From assembly GCF_025244825.1 (NCBI RefSeq), contig NZ_CP104263.1:1860001-1924000 (forward strand): a DNA stretch of 64,000 bases. Direction: 5' to 3'. This DNA is from Arthrobacter jinronghuae (GTDB lineage Bacteria; Actinomycetota; Actinomycetes; Actinomycetales; Micrococcaceae). The translations under genes and the position numbers were made by a program. Below, one piece after another: positions 31,119 to 39,909 of the stretch; within the stretch, counting starts at the first letter, position 1, and each line of letters starts with the position of its first letter. The notes beneath the pieces were generated by a model. That model was not told where the DNA came from. It saw only the letters and a program-made list of their open reading frames with translations, and ran no database searches.

Positions 31119-33197
31119 ATGAGTCTTGCGCAGGACATCAAGAGAGTCGTGGCACCGTTTGAGGTCATCAGTGACTACAAGCCCGCCGGTGACCAGCCCA
31201 CCGCCATCAAGGAACTGGCCGAGCGGATCAATGCCGGCGAGAAGGACGTTGTGCTGCTCGGTGCCACCGGTACCGGTAAGAGCGCGACGGCGGCCTGGCT
31301 GGTGGAGCAGGTGCAGCGGCCCACGCTGGTAATGGTGCAGAACAAGACGCTGGCCGCCCAGCTGGCCAACGAGTTCCGGGAGCTGCTGCCCAACAACGCG
31401 GTGGAGTACTTCGTCTCCTACTACGACTACTACCAGCCCGAAGCCTATGTCCCGCAGACGGACACCTTCATCGAGAAGGATTCCTCCATCAATGAGGAAG
31501 TCGAACGCCTGCGCCACTCGGCCACCAATGCCCTGCTGACCCGGCGCGACGTCATCGTGGTGGCGACCGTGTCCTGCATTTACGGCCTGGGCACCCCGGA
31601 AGAGTACATCGAGGCGATGGTGACCCTGCGCCGGGGCCAGCAGATGAACCGCGATGACCTGCTGCGCCGGTTCGTAGCCATGCAGTACGTCCGCAATGAC
31701 ATGGACTTCCACCGCGGCACCTTCCGCGTCCGCGGCGACACCGTGGAAATCATCCCGATGTACGAAGAGAACGCGATCCGCGTTGAATTCTTCGGCGACG
31801 AGATCGAGAACATCTACACCCTTCATCCGCTGACCGGCGACGTCATCCATGAAGAGACGGAGATGTACGTTTTCCCGGCGTCGCACTACGTGGCCGGCGA
31901 GGACCGGATGCACCGTGCCATCCGCCAGATCGAGGACGAGCTCCAGGTGCGGCTGAAGGAACTGGAATCGCAGAACAAGCTGGTGGAAGCGCAGCGGCTG
32001 CGGATGCGGACCACCTATGACCTCGAAATGATGCAGCAGATGGGCTTCTGCAACGGCATCGAGAACTACTCGCGGCACATCGACGGCCGCGGCCCGGGCA
32101 CCGCCCCGCACTGCCTGCTGGACTACTTCCCGGACGACTTCCTGCTGGTGGTGGACGAATCCCACGTCACCATTCCGCAGATCGGTGCCATGTACGAAGG
32201 CGACATGTCCCGCAAGCGCACCCTGGTGGACCACGGCTTCCGGCTGCCCTCGGCCATGGACAACCGCCCGCTCAAGTGGGACGAGTTCCTGGAGCGGATC
32301 GGCCAGACCGTGTACATGTCCGCCACCCCCGGCAAGTACGAACTGTCCAAGGCGGACGGCTACGTGGAACAGATCATCCGGCCCACCGGCCTGGTGGACC
32401 CGCAGGTGGTGGTGAAGCCCAGCAAGGGCCAGATCGATGACCTGCTCGGCGAGATCCGCACCCGTACCGAACGGGATGAACGCGTCCTGGTGACCACCCT
32501 GACCAAGCGGATGGCAGAGGACCTGACCGGCTATCTGCTGGAGCACGGGGTCAAGGTGGAATACCTGCACTCCGACGTCGACACGCTGCGCCGCGTGGAG
32601 CTGCTCCGCGAACTGCGGATGGGCACCTTCGACGTGCTGGTCGGCATTAACCTGCTCCGGGAAGGCCTCGACCTTCCCGAGGTGTCCCTGGTCAGCATCC
32701 TCGACGCCGACAAGGAGGGCTTCCTGCGTTCCTCCACCTCGCTGATCCAGACCATCGGCCGTGCCGCCCGTAACGTCTCGGGCGAGGTGCACATGTACGC
32801 GGACCGGATTACCGACTCCATGGCCAAGGCCATCGACGAGACCAACCGCCGCCGCGAGATCCAGGTGGCGTACAACAAGAAGCACGGCGTGGACCCGCAG
32901 CCGCTGCGCAAGAAGATCGCGGACATCACGGACCAGCTGGCCCGCGAGGACGCCGACACCAAGGCTCTCCTGGCGGAGGCGGCCAAGCAGAAGACGAAGG
33001 GCAAGGGCAAGGGGGTCCGGAAGGACGGTCTGGCAGCTGCCCCCGCCGAGGACCTCACCAGCCTGATCGCGTCCATGACCGAGCAGATGCATGCCGCTGC
33101 GGCCGAGCTGCAGTTCGAATTGGCGGCCCGGCTGCGCGACGAGGTGGGGGACCTGAAGAAGGAACTGCGGCAGATGCAGGCCGCCGGGCACGCCTAG
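31119..33197 (+). CDS. uvrB: UvrABC excinuclease subunit B
   Basis: Damage-verifying DNA helicase-like subunit of nucleotide excision repair; receives lesions from UvrA and recruits UvrC. The 692-residue protein shows Walker A GATGTGKS (48-55), the beta-hairpin that probes the strands ([19 protein letters not shown]), the DEXH-type [10 protein letters not shown], motif [16 protein letters not shown] and a C-terminal UVR domain (about 645-685, [20 protein letters not shown]) that binds UvrC. A Lys/Gly-rich linker ([15 protein letters not shown]) precedes the UVR domain. Confidence 0.97.
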   Translation: MSLAQDIKRVVAPFEVISDYKPAGDQPTAIKELAERINAGEKDVVLLGATGTGKSATAAWLVEQVQRPTLVMVQNKTLAAQLANEFRELLPNNAVEYFVSYYDYYQPEAYVPQTDTFIEKDSSINEEVERLRHSATNALLTRRDVIVVATVSCIYGLGTPEEYIEAMVTLRRGQQMNRDDLLRRFVAMQYVRNDMDFHRGTFRVRGDTVEIIPMYEENAIRVEFFGDEIENIYTLHPLTGDVIHEETEMYVFPASHYVAGEDRMHRAIRQIEDELQVRLKELESQNKLVEAQRLRMRTTYDLEMMQQMGFCNGIENYSRHIDGRGPGTAPHCLLDYFPDDFLLVVDESHVTIPQIGAMYEGDMSRKRTLVDHGFRLPSAMDNRPLKWDEFLERIGQTVYMSATPGKYELSKADGYVEQIIRPTGLVDPQVVVKPSKGQIDDLLGEIRTRTERDERVLVTTLTKRMAEDLTGYLLEHGVKVEYLHSDVDTLRRVELLRELRMGTFDVLVGINLLREGLDLPEVSLVSILDADKEGFLRSSTSLIQTIGRAARNVSGEVHMYADRITDSMAKAIDETNRRREIQVAYNKKHGVDPQPLRKKIADITDQLAREDADTKALLAEAAKQKTKGKGKGVRKDGLAAAPAEDLTSLIASMTEQMHAAAAELQFELAARLRDEVGDLKKELRQMQAAGHA

Positions 33198-33238
33198 GCG
33201 GGCGCTGCCCGGGTCCCTGCGGTGTCAGAGGCGGCGGA

Positions 33239-33244
33239 TAGGCT
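33239..33244 (+). promoter_or_regulatory. Leaderless -10 (TAGGCT)
   Basis: TAGGCT followed by six bases and the ATG at 33251, giving the small-gene pair after uvrB its own start. Confidence 0.55.
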
Positions 33245-33250
33245 GGCGTT

Positions 33251-33730
33251 ATGTTCTTGACGCTGCCTTCCCCGCTTCCGGATGTACCGCCGGAGGTGCT
33301 GCCGGATGGTGCTCCGGCTCTTTCCGTCGACAGTGCACCATGGTGGGAAATCCTCGCTGCCCTTGGCCCGCTGGCGGTCCTGCTCGCCGGCGCCCTGACC
33401 TTCTTTATCGGCTGGAAGACACTGGAGCAGCGCCGGAAGGCGGATCAACGCTCGGAATGGTGGACCCGCGCCCAGTGGGCCATCGAAGCTTCCCTGTCTG
33501 ATGATCCCCGGCGGCAGGAGACGGGACTGGGCGTCCTGGACCTGCTGGCCCAGAGCGACCTTGCCGGAACCGAGGAAGCGGCTATCATCAGCATTGCGTG
33601 GGCACGCCCGCTGACGGCGATAGTGGACTCGACCGGCGATATGAGCCAGAATGAAAACATCACGAGCGCACCCGGAACGGAGGAGGCTGACGATGACAAC
33701 AGCAGCACTGCCGCTGGCACGCGGTTCTAA
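33251..33730 (+). CDS. Single-pass membrane protein of unknown function
   Basis: A 159-residue protein with a Pro-rich N-terminus, one transmembrane helix (about 34-54, ILAALGPLAVLLAGALTFF) and then a cytoplasmic stretch rich in Trp, Arg and Glu (KADQRSEWWTRAQWAIEASL) that ends with an acidic low-complexity tail (GTEEADDDNSSTAAG). I do not recognise a named family. The WW-Arg-Trp helix after the membrane segment looks like a conserved feature rather than noise. Its last 38 bases overlap the start of the next gene, so the two are coupled. Confidence 0.65.
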   Translation: MFLTLPSPLPDVPPEVLPDGAPALSVDSAPWWEILAALGPLAVLLAGALTFFIGWKTLEQRRKADQRSEWWTRAQWAIEASLSDDPRRQETGLGVLDLLAQSDLAGTEEAAIISIAWARPLTAIVDSTGDMSQNENITSAPGTEEADDDNSSTAAGTRF

Positions 33731-33878
33731 GGCTCCCGCCGATCAGGCTGAACGAGAACGAGATCGAGACCGCGAACGGGTGCAGATCCGGGCCGCACGG
33801 CTCCGCCTCACCACCGACCGCAAGCTCGGCAAGCCCACCCCGGAATGGGTCCGGAAACTCGCTGACCGTCCGCTCTAG
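33693..33878 (+). CDS. Small basic protein of unknown function
   Basis: A 61-residue, strongly charged protein: low-complexity N-terminus, a run of alternating acidic and basic residues (AERERDRDRERVQIRAARLR) predicted helical, and a C-terminal KLGKPTPEWVRKLADRPL that looks like a structured, conserved end. The ATG at 33693 has GGAGG eight bases upstream and lies inside the end of the previous gene in another frame. A strong terminator follows within 13 bases. No homologous function is known to me. Confidence 0.6.
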   Translation: MTTAALPLARGSKAPADQAERERDRDRERVQIRAARLRLTTDRKLGKPTPEWVRKLADRPL

Positions 33879-33890
33879 CGGCCCCTAAGA

Positions 33891-33938
33891 CAAACAAAAG
33901 GAAGGTCCCCGGTATACCGGGGACCTTCCTTTTGTTTG
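33891..33938. terminator. Bidirectional terminator, 24-bp perfect inverted repeat
   Basis: A perfect palindrome with 24-bp arms (33891-33914 and 33915-33938; in practice a TATA loop). The arms carry CAAACAAAAGG and CCTTTTGTTTG ends, giving T-rich tails in both directions. It separates the small-gene pair from the convergent iminopeptidase gene. Confidence 0.95.
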
Positions 33939-33944
33939 CCGACC

Positions 33945-35261
33945 CTATGCGTCCTGGCCGCGGACCATGTCCAGCAGGCGGTTGAAGATGGCCTCGCCGT
34001 CGTCCGCAATGCCGTCATGGTGGAAATCCGCGGTTTCCCAGGCCTGAAGTCCCTTCACGGCACCGGCAGTCTCCAGGGAGAGGTCCCGGTCCACGTAAAT
34101 GTCGTCCGTGTAGACGGCGGCGGCCACGGGCACGGTGTTCCGGGCCAGTTGGCCGGCGTCGTAGAGGGGGTCCCAGTCGGACTTCCGGGCCAGCAATTCT
34201 GCTGTGTCGCGAAGCGGGACCAGTGCCGGGTCCTCGTCGAAGTACCAGGGGTAGACCATCTCACCGGTGAAGAGCGGCTCGGGTGCCGTGGGCTCGAACT
34301 CGGGGAAGGACTTCAGCACGCGCTCCGCAGCCCAGTTGGTGGCTTCGCCCTGGCCGTAGATGGACTCGTGCATCACCGCGTACAGCGGATTCGCCGCCCG
34401 GCTGACCAGCCCGTGGACGGCCTCCAGGAAGGTGTCGGAGAGGCGTTCCCCGGCCGGGGTGGGAATGAAGGCTTCCTGCAGCAGGTAATGCAGGCCGTCT
34501 ACCCGCGTGTTGCCGCCCAGATAGGAGCCGGCCATCTGGAAACGCCGTACGCTCAGCCGTTCCCCGGAGGGCAGGAACTCCGGGACGGACTCGAGGTGCC
34601 GGGCAATCCGCGTAGTGGTTTCCCGGTCCTCGGGGTAGCGGGAGAAGTACTCGGCGTTGCGTGCGGCCACCCGCCGGAAGGTTGCCTCGTAGACCCGGTC
34701 CGCCGGACCAGTCAGGGGTGCCAGCCCGCCGGTGATGAGGCATTCGCGCAGCCCCTGGGGCGCGAAGGACAGATAGCTCAGGGTGCAGAAGCCGCCGTAG
34801 CTCTGCCCGTAGGTACTCCAGGGACCCGAGCCGAGCGCCTGCCGGGTGAGCTCGGCGTCCGCGACGATGGAATCGGCCCGGAAACGGGTGAGGTACTCGG
34901 CCTGCGCCGCGGCGTCTCCGCGCAGCGGCAGGGTCTGCCGGTCCGCCGGCGTGGAGAGCCCGGTCCCGCGCTGGTCCAGCATCAGGATCCGGAAGTGCTT
35001 GGAAGCGGCCTTCGTCCAGCCGCCGAACTGCAGCAGCCGGTTGCCCTTGCCGCCCGGACCGCCCTGCAGGTACAGCAGCCACGGCAGCTCCTGCGCTTCG
35101 GCGGCGGGCAGTTCGGCGTCGACGTATTCGCGGGCAAAGACGGTAATGGTCTCCCCGTCCGGAACCGCGTGGTCCAGCGGCACCGTGAACCAGTGGTCCG
35201 TCACGTTCATTCCGCGCACCGGATACGTGCGCGACGCCGTGTGCGGAACGGCCGCCGTCAC
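33945..35261 (-). CDS. Proline iminopeptidase-type alpha/beta hydrolase (peptidase family S33)
   Basis: Removes N-terminal proline from peptides, inferred from family. The 438-residue protein has the oxyanion-hole LQGGPGGKG (near residue 60), LMLDQRGTGLSTP, and the nucleophile elbow YGQSYGGFCTLSYL; catalytic Asp and His would be in the C-terminal third (SIYGQGEATNWAAERVL region and later). No signal peptide is visible, so it is cytoplasmic. The start is the GTG at 35261, overlapping the stop of the acetyltransferase gene by four bases (GTGA); the frame is open further upstream but shows no similarity there. Confidence 0.87.
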   Translation of the reverse strand: MTAAVPHTASRTYPVRGMNVTDHWFTVPLDHAVPDGETITVFAREYVDAELPAAEAQELPWLLYLQGGPGGKGNRLLQFGGWTKAASKHFRILMLDQRGTGLSTPADRQTLPLRGDAAAQAEYLTRFRADSIVADAELTRQALGSGPWSTYGQSYGGFCTLSYLSFAPQGLRECLITGGLAPLTGPADRVYEATFRRVAARNAEYFSRYPEDRETTTRIARHLESVPEFLPSGERLSVRRFQMAGSYLGGNTRVDGLHYLLQEAFIPTPAGERLSDTFLEAVHGLVSRAANPLYAVMHESIYGQGEATNWAAERVLKSFPEFEPTAPEPLFTGEMVYPWYFDEDPALVPLRDTAELLARKSDWDPLYDAGQLARNTVPVAAAVYTDDIYVDRDLSLETAGAVKGLQAWETADFHHDGIADDGEAIFNRLLDMVRGQDA

Positions 35262-35746
35262 TTCGCCGCCTCCGGGGAGGCGCCGAAGGAGGCCAGCGCG
35301 TCGCCGGTGAGCCGGAAGGTGGTCCAGTCGTCCTGCGGGAGGGCACCCAGGGACTTGTAGAAGCCGATGGAGGGCTCGTTCCAGTTCAGCACGCACCACT
35401 CGACCCGGGCGTAGCCGCGCTCGACGGCGGTTTCCGCCAGCGTGCGCAGCAGCGCCTTCCCGATGCCCCTGGCCCGCGCTTCGGGCCGGACGTAGAGGTC
35501 CTCGAGGTAGATGCCGTGCACGCCCTCCCACGTGGAGTAGTTCAGGAACCAGAGAGCGAAGCCCTGCACCGCGCCCCGGTCCACCGCCACATGGGCGAAG
35601 ATGGCCGGATGCTCGCCGAAGAGGTTAGCTTCCAGCGCCTGAACGGTGTTCTTCACCGCGTGCGGCTCTTTTTCGTAGATGGCCAGGTCATGGATCAGCT
35701 CGAGGATGACGGGGACGTCTTCCCGGCGTGCGGGACGGATCTGCAT
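35258..35746 (-). CDS. GNAT acetyltransferase, spermidine/spermine N1-acetyltransferase-like
   Basis: A 162-residue GNAT enzyme. The region FALWFLNYSTWEGVHGIYLEDLYV followed by RPEARARGIGKALLRTL (acetyl-CoA site R-x-x-G-x-G/A form) and VLNWNEPSIGFYKSLGA closely matches the pattern of SSAT/diamine and thialysine acetyltransferases. Polyamine or lysine-analogue acetylation is therefore the best guess, but unproven. The ATG at 35746 has no ribosome site and lies seven bases after a TAGGCT -10 that overlaps the stop of the helicase gene. Confidence 0.85.
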   Translation of the reverse strand: MQIRPARREDVPVILELIHDLAIYEKEPHAVKNTVQALEANLFGEHPAIFAHVAVDRGAVQGFALWFLNYSTWEGVHGIYLEDLYVRPEARARGIGKALLRTLAETAVERGYARVEWCVLNWNEPSIGFYKSLGALPQDDWTTFRLTGDALASFGASPEAAK

Positions 35747-35753
35747 GCTGCCC

Positions 35754-35759
35754 AGCCTA
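35754..35759 (-). promoter_or_regulatory. Leaderless -10 (TAGGCT) of the SSAT-like gene
   Basis: TAGGCT on the minus strand, then seven bases, then the ATG at 35746. The hexamer overlaps the last bases of the upstream helicase gene. Confidence 0.55.
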
Positions 35760-38303
35760 ATCCAGCCGTCCGGCGGTGATCACCTTGATGACGGGGCTGC
35801 CGGCCTCGTCCGACGCGGCCAGGTCCACTTCCGCGGTGATGCCCCAGTCCAGGTGGTTGGCCGGGTCCTTGAAAATCTGCCGGACTTCCCATTTGCCGGG
35901 CAGTTCCTTGATGATCAGCAGGTTCGGGCCGCGGCCGTCGGGGCCGTCGTCAATGTCCTCGTGTTCCTCGAAGTACGCGTCCAGGACCTCTGCCCAGCGG
36001 TCGGCGTCCCAGCCGGCGTCGCCGTCGAGCTCGCCCAGGGCGCGGTCGTCCTCGTCGGCAAAGAGCTTCACCCGGGAGAACATCTCGTTGCGGACCATGA
36101 CCCGGAAGGCGCGCACGTTGGCGGTCAGCCGGTCCGGCACCGGCGGCAGCACCGGTTCGTCAGACGCACTGGGGTTGATGCCGTTGGTCAGCTCTTCCCA
36201 TTCGTCCAGCAGCGAGGAATCGGTCTGGCGGACCAGTTCGCCCAGCCACTCGATGATGTCTTCCAGGTCTTCGCGCAGCCGTTCCGGAGGGACGGTGTGC
36301 AGCAGGGCCTTGTAGGTGTCCGAGAGGTAGCGCAGCAGCACGCCTTCGGAACGGGCCAGCGAGTAGAACTGCACGTATTCGCCGAAGCTCATGGCCCGCT
36401 CGTACATGTCGCGGACAATCGACTTGGGGCTGAGCTCGAACTCGCCCAGCCAGGGGGCACCGGACCGGTACACCTCGAAGGACTGCTCCAGGAGCTCGGC
36501 CAGCGGCTGCGGATAGGTGACTTCCTCGAGCAGCGCCATGCGCTCGTCGTACTCGATGCCCTGGGACTTCATGGCGGCGATCGCCTCGCCGCGGGCCTTC
36601 TTCTCCTGGGCGGAGAGGACCTGCCGTGGCTTTTCCATGATCGCCTCGATCACGGACACCACGTCCAGGGCGTAGGACGGGCTGTCCGGGTCCAGGATCT
36701 CCAGGGAGGCCATGGCAAACGGGGACAGCGGCTGGTTGAGGGCGAAGTTCGGCTGCAGGTGCACCTTCAGGCGGACGGTGCGGCCGTCGGCGTCGGGCTC
36801 GGGCAGCACCTCGACAATGCCGGCGGTCTTCAGTTCCCGGTAGATGCTCAGGGCCTTCTTCATCAGGGCCAGCTGCGAGGACCGCGTCTCATGGTTGTTG
36901 GTGAGCAGCTTTTTGGCCGCAGTGAACGGATCGCCCGGACGCTCCAGCAGGTTCAGCAGCATGGAGTGGGTGATGTTGAAGCTGGAGGTCAGCGGTTCCG
37001 GGGTGCCGTCCACGAGCTTCTCGAAGGTGGGCTTGCCCCAGGACACGAAACCGGCCTGCGGTTTCTTCTTCACCACCTGGCGCAGCTTCTTCTGGTCGTC
37101 GCCGAACTTCGCCTGCGCCTTGGCCATGGCCTTGACGTTTTCGATCACGTGTTCCGGTGCCTGTACGACGACGGTGCCGGCCGTGTCGTAGCCGGCCCGC
37201 CCGGCACGTCCGGCGATCTGGTGGAACTCGCGGACCTTCAGGGGCCGGGTGCGGGTGCCGTCGTACTTGGACAGGGCGGTGATCAGCACGGTGCGGATGG
37301 GCACATTGATGCCGACGCCCAGGGTGTCGGTGCCGCAGATGACCTTCAGCAGGCCGGCCTGCGCCAGCTGCTCCACCAGGCGGCGGTACTTGGGCAGCAT
37401 GCCGGCGTGGTGCACGCCGATGCCGTGCCGGACCAGCCGGTTCAGCGTCTTGCCGAAGCCCGGGGCGAACCGGAAGCCGGCAATCAGCTCCGCGATCCGG
37501 TCCTTTTCCTCGCGGGTGCAGACATTGATGCTCATCAGGGCCTGGGCCCGGTCAATGGCTTCGATCTGGGAAAAGTGCACTACGTAGACCGGGACCTGCT
37601 TGGTGGCCAGCAGCTCCTCGAGGGATTCCTGGACCGGGGTCTCCACGTAGTAGTAATGCAGGGGGATGGGCCGCTGCACGGAAGACACCGTGACGGTGTC
37701 CCGGTTGGTGAGTTCACTGAGTTCATTCGCGATCCGGGTCATGTCGCCCAGGGTGGCGGACATCAGCAGGAACTGCGCCTGCGGCAGTTCCAGCAGCGGA
37801 ACCTGCCAGGCCCAGCCGCGCTGCGGGTCCGAGTAGAAGTGGAACTCATCCATGATGACGGTGCCCAGGTCGGCGTCGGGGCCTTCGCGCAGGGCAATGT
37901 TGGCCAGGATCTCCGCGGTGCAGCAGATGATGGGGGCGTCCTTGTTCACCGAGGAGTCACCGGTGACCATGCCGACGTTCTCGGCGCCGAAGATTTCGCA
38001 CAGCGCGAAGAACTTCTCCGACACCAGGGCCTTGATGGGGGCGGTGTAGTAGCTGCGCTCATCGTGCGCCATGGCGTGGAAATGCGCAGCAATCGCCACC
38101 ATGGACTTGCCGGACCCGGTGGGGGTGGCCAGGATGACGTTGTTCCCCGTCACCAGCTCCATCACTGCCTCGTCCTGCGCCGGGTACAGCGACATTCCCC
38201 GGCTCTCCACCCACTCCAGGAAGGACGTGTAGGTCTCGTCGGGATCGATGGTGCGGGTGCTGGACGGGCCGGAGGCAAGCTGCTCAAGAAGTTTCATGTC
38301 CAT
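35757..38303 (-). CDS. Ski2-like DEAD/DEAH-box helicase with DUF3516-type C-terminus
   Basis: An 848-residue superfamily 2 helicase, probably acting on RNA. Motif I is ILATPTGSGKSMV (59-68), motif II VIMDEFHFYSD, motif III LMSATLGDMT, and motif VI FHQIAGRAGRAGYDTAGTV. The C-terminal 430 residues lack known catalytic motifs and fit the DUF3516 region found in actinobacterial Ski2-like proteins. It is likely involved in RNA turnover; the exact substrate is unknown. Start choice: the ATG at 38303 or the ATG two codons later at 38297, which sits nine bases after a TAGTCT -10 (38312-38307). The downstream acetyltransferase gene is 10 bases away. Confidence 0.88.
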   Translation of the reverse strand: MDMKLLEQLASGPSSTRTIDPDETYTSFLEWVESRGMSLYPAQDEAVMELVTGNNVILATPTGSGKSMVAIAAHFHAMAHDERSYYTAPIKALVSEKFFALCEIFGAENVGMVTGDSSVNKDAPIICCTAEILANIALREGPDADLGTVIMDEFHFYSDPQRGWAWQVPLLELPQAQFLLMSATLGDMTRIANELSELTNRDTVTVSSVQRPIPLHYYYVETPVQESLEELLATKQVPVYVVHFSQIEAIDRAQALMSINVCTREEKDRIAELIAGFRFAPGFGKTLNRLVRHGIGVHHAGMLPKYRRLVEQLAQAGLLKVICGTDTLGVGINVPIRTVLITALSKYDGTRTRPLKVREFHQIAGRAGRAGYDTAGTVVVQAPEHVIENVKAMAKAQAKFGDDQKKLRQVVKKKPQAGFVSWGKPTFEKLVDGTPEPLTSSFNITHSMLLNLLERPGDPFTAAKKLLTNNHETRSSQLALMKKALSIYRELKTAGIVEVLPEPDADGRTVRLKVHLQPNFALNQPLSPFAMASLEILDPDSPSYALDVVSVIEAIMEKPRQVLSAQEKKARGEAIAAMKSQGIEYDERMALLEEVTYPQPLAELLEQSFEVYRSGAPWLGEFELSPKSIVRDMYERAMSFGEYVQFYSLARSEGVLLRYLSDTYKALLHTVPPERLREDLEDIIEWLGELVRQTDSSLLDEWEELTNGINPSASDEPVLPPVPDRLTANVRAFRVMVRNEMFSRVKLFADEDDRALGELDGDAGWDADRWAEVLDAYFEEHEDIDDGPDGRGPNLLIIKELPGKWEVRQIFKDPANHLDWGITAEVDLAASDEAGSPVIKVITAGRLD

Positions 38304-38352
38304 ACCAGACTAACGGGGACGTGCCGGTCCCGTTTTCCGCGGGGTGCGGCGG

Positions 38353-38358
38353 TAGGCT
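38353..38358 (+). promoter_or_regulatory. Leaderless -10 (TAGGCT) of the methyltransferase gene
   Basis: TAGGCT, seven bases, then the ATG at 38366. It faces away from a TAGTCT -10 for the helicase on the other strand (38312-38307), 40 bases away. Confidence 0.55.
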
Positions 38359-38365
38359 CGGGCGC

Positions 38366-39145
38366 ATGAAATGGGACCCGGAAAAGTACACACAGTTCTC
38401 CTCGCACCGCGACCGTCCGTTCTTCGACCTCACGGCCCGGGTAGCGGCTTCTTCCCCGGCCCGGGTGGTGGACCTCGGCTGCGGCACAGGGGCCCTCACC
38501 GCCTCGCTCGCGGCCCGCTGGCCGCAGGCGCAGGTCACCGGCGTCGATTCCTCGCAGGAGATGGTCGACTCGGCCCGGGCCCTGGAGGGCGCGCCGTCGA
38601 ACCTGGACTTCGTGCAGGGCCGGATCGAGGACTGGGAACCGGAGCCGGGCACGGACGTGGTGGTGTCCAACGCCGCACTGCAGTGGGTGCCGGGCCACCA
38701 GGACCTGATGCGCCGGTGGGCCAAGCAGCTCGACGACGGCGCCTGGCTGGCCGTGCAGGTGCCTGGCAACTTCACCGCACCCTCGCACGTGCTGATGCGG
38801 GAGCTGGCGGCGAGCGCCGCCTGGGCCCCGAAGCTGGAGGGGGTGCTGCGCCATGCCGACGCCGTGGACGAACCCCGGGACTACCTTGCCCTCTTCACCG
38901 AGGCCGGATTCGAAGCGGATGTCTGGGAGACCAGCTACTCCCAGGTCCTGCCCGGCGTGGACCCGGTCCTGGAATGGGTACGCGGCACCGCCCTGCGTCC
39001 GGTGATCAACGCGTTGTCCGCCGACGACTTCGCCGCCTTCGAAACCGAATACGCGGCGCTGCTGCGCGAGGCCTACCCGCAGCACGCCTGGGGAACAGTC
39101 TTTCCGTTCCGGCGCCTGTTTATGGTGGGGCGGAAGGCGGCCTAG
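38366..39145 (+). CDS. tam: Trans-aconitate 2-methyltransferase-like SAM-dependent methyltransferase
   Basis: Transfers a methyl group from SAM to trans-aconitate, a spontaneous and inhibitory product of cis-aconitate. The 259-residue protein shows motif I VVDLGCGTGALTASLAAR, VTGVDSSQEMVDSAR, VVVSNAALQWVPGHQDL and NRLSADDFAAFETEYAALL-type C-terminal features shared with Tam. Size agrees with the family. The start is the ATG at 38366, right after a leaderless -10; the frame extends 15 codons further upstream but without similarity. Confidence 0.85.
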   Translation: MKWDPEKYTQFSSHRDRPFFDLTARVAASSPARVVDLGCGTGALTASLAARWPQAQVTGVDSSQEMVDSARALEGAPSNLDFVQGRIEDWEPEPGTDVVVSNAALQWVPGHQDLMRRWAKQLDDGAWLAVQVPGNFTAPSHVLMRELAASAAWAPKLEGVLRHADAVDEPRDYLALFTEAGFEADVWETSYSQVLPGVDPVLEWVRGTALRPVINALSADDFAAFETEYAALLREAYPQHAWGTVFPFRRLFMVGRKAA

Positions 39146-39162
39146 CGGCGCACCCTAACGGC

Positions 39163-39194
39163 AAGGAACGCGGCAGCTACCAGCCGCGTTCCTT
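39163..39194. terminator. Hairpin between convergent tam and MBL-hydrolase genes
   Basis: A 12-bp stem (AAGGAACGCGGC at 39163-39174 with GCCGCGTTCCTT at 39183-39194). The stop codon of the minus-strand gene falls in the loop, so one arm encodes its last codons. T-tracts are weak, so terminator function is likely but not certain. Confidence 0.6.
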
Positions 39195-39815
39195 CCATTC
39201 CCGCAGGTGCGGACGCTCGGCCCCCAGCGTGGTGCCGGCGCCGTGACCGGGGTGCACCACGGTGTCATCCGGCAGATAATCGAACACACGTTCGAATACA
39301 TCCTGGTACAGCTGCGCAAACCGTTCCGGATCCTTCTGCGTGTTGCCCAGCCCGCCGGGGAAGAGCGAATCCCCGGTAAACAGGTGGGCCGGTCCGTGCG
39401 GGTCACGGTAGAGCAGGGCAACGGATCCCGGTGTGTGGCCGCGCAGCGAGATCGCCTCCAGCTCGAAGTCGGGGAACGTGCCGGTGTCCCCGTGCTCCAG
39501 GGGAACAAGCGTGGGTACCTCAATGTCGGGGATGTCCGCCGTACCGGCCGCGGTCTTCGCGCCGGTGGCCGCCGCCGTTTCGGCGAGCGCCCGGACATGG
39601 TCCCAGTGGCTGTGCGTGGTGATGACCAGTTCCAGCTTCGCCGGCACTGCCGCGTCCTGCGCACCTTCGGCCAGCAGCCGCTGAATGGCGGGGAAGTCGG
39701 CGGCGGCATCGATAAGCACCTGAGCACCGGACGCCTTACCGGTGAGCAGGTAGACGTTGTTGTCCATCTCGCTGACGGACACGCTGCGGATAGTGATGTT
39801 CTCCAGGTCTTCCAT
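39177..39815 (-). CDS. Metallo-beta-lactamase-fold hydrolase, glyoxalase II-like
   Basis: A 212-residue metal-dependent hydrolase. The zinc-binding motif is ITTHSHWDHVRA (HxHxDH), with GHTPGSVALLYRD, TGDSLFPGGLG and VHPGHGAGTTLG supplying the remaining ligands. The short length and motif spacing fit glyoxalase II-like hydrolases, which cleave thioesters or similar compounds. The substrate is unknown. The ATG at 39815 has no ribosome site but sits six bases after a TAGACT -10. Confidence 0.87.
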   Translation of the reverse strand: MEDLENITIRSVSVSEMDNNVYLLTGKASGAQVLIDAAADFPAIQRLLAEGAQDAAVPAKLELVITTHSHWDHVRALAETAAATGAKTAAGTADIPDIEVPTLVPLEHGDTGTFPDFELEAISLRGHTPGSVALLYRDPHGPAHLFTGDSLFPGGLGNTQKDPERFAQLYQDVFERVFDYLPDDTVVHPGHGAGTTLGAERPHLREWKERGW

Positions 39816-39821
39816 TCCGCC

Positions 39822-39827
39822 AGTCTA
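39822..39827 (-). promoter_or_regulatory. Leaderless -10 (TAGACT) of MBL-hydrolase gene
   Basis: TAGACT on the minus strand, six bases before the ATG at 39815. Confidence 0.55.
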
Positions 39828-39897
39828 GCGATCCGGCCCCGCACCGGCCCGGGGGCAGCAGTCCTATCCGGGTATTGTCTGCGCTCGCGGACGGGCG

Positions 39898-39903
39898 TAC
39901 GTT
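39898..39903 (+). promoter_or_regulatory. -10 (TACGTT) of the ABC exporter operon
   Basis: TACGTT, then GCAAGG, then the ATG at 39910. Either a leaderless start or, if transcription begins earlier, translation from the AAGG site. Confidence 0.4.
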
Positions 39904-39909
39904 GCAAGG

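Noticed and set aside
30399-33191. A 930-codon frame antisense to coaE and uvrB
   Set aside because: Same GC-skew shadow effect; it spans two real genes and an intergenic promoter.
35679-38369. An 896-codon plus-strand frame across the helicase gene
   Set aside because: Shadow of the helicase; the helicase motifs lie on the minus strand.
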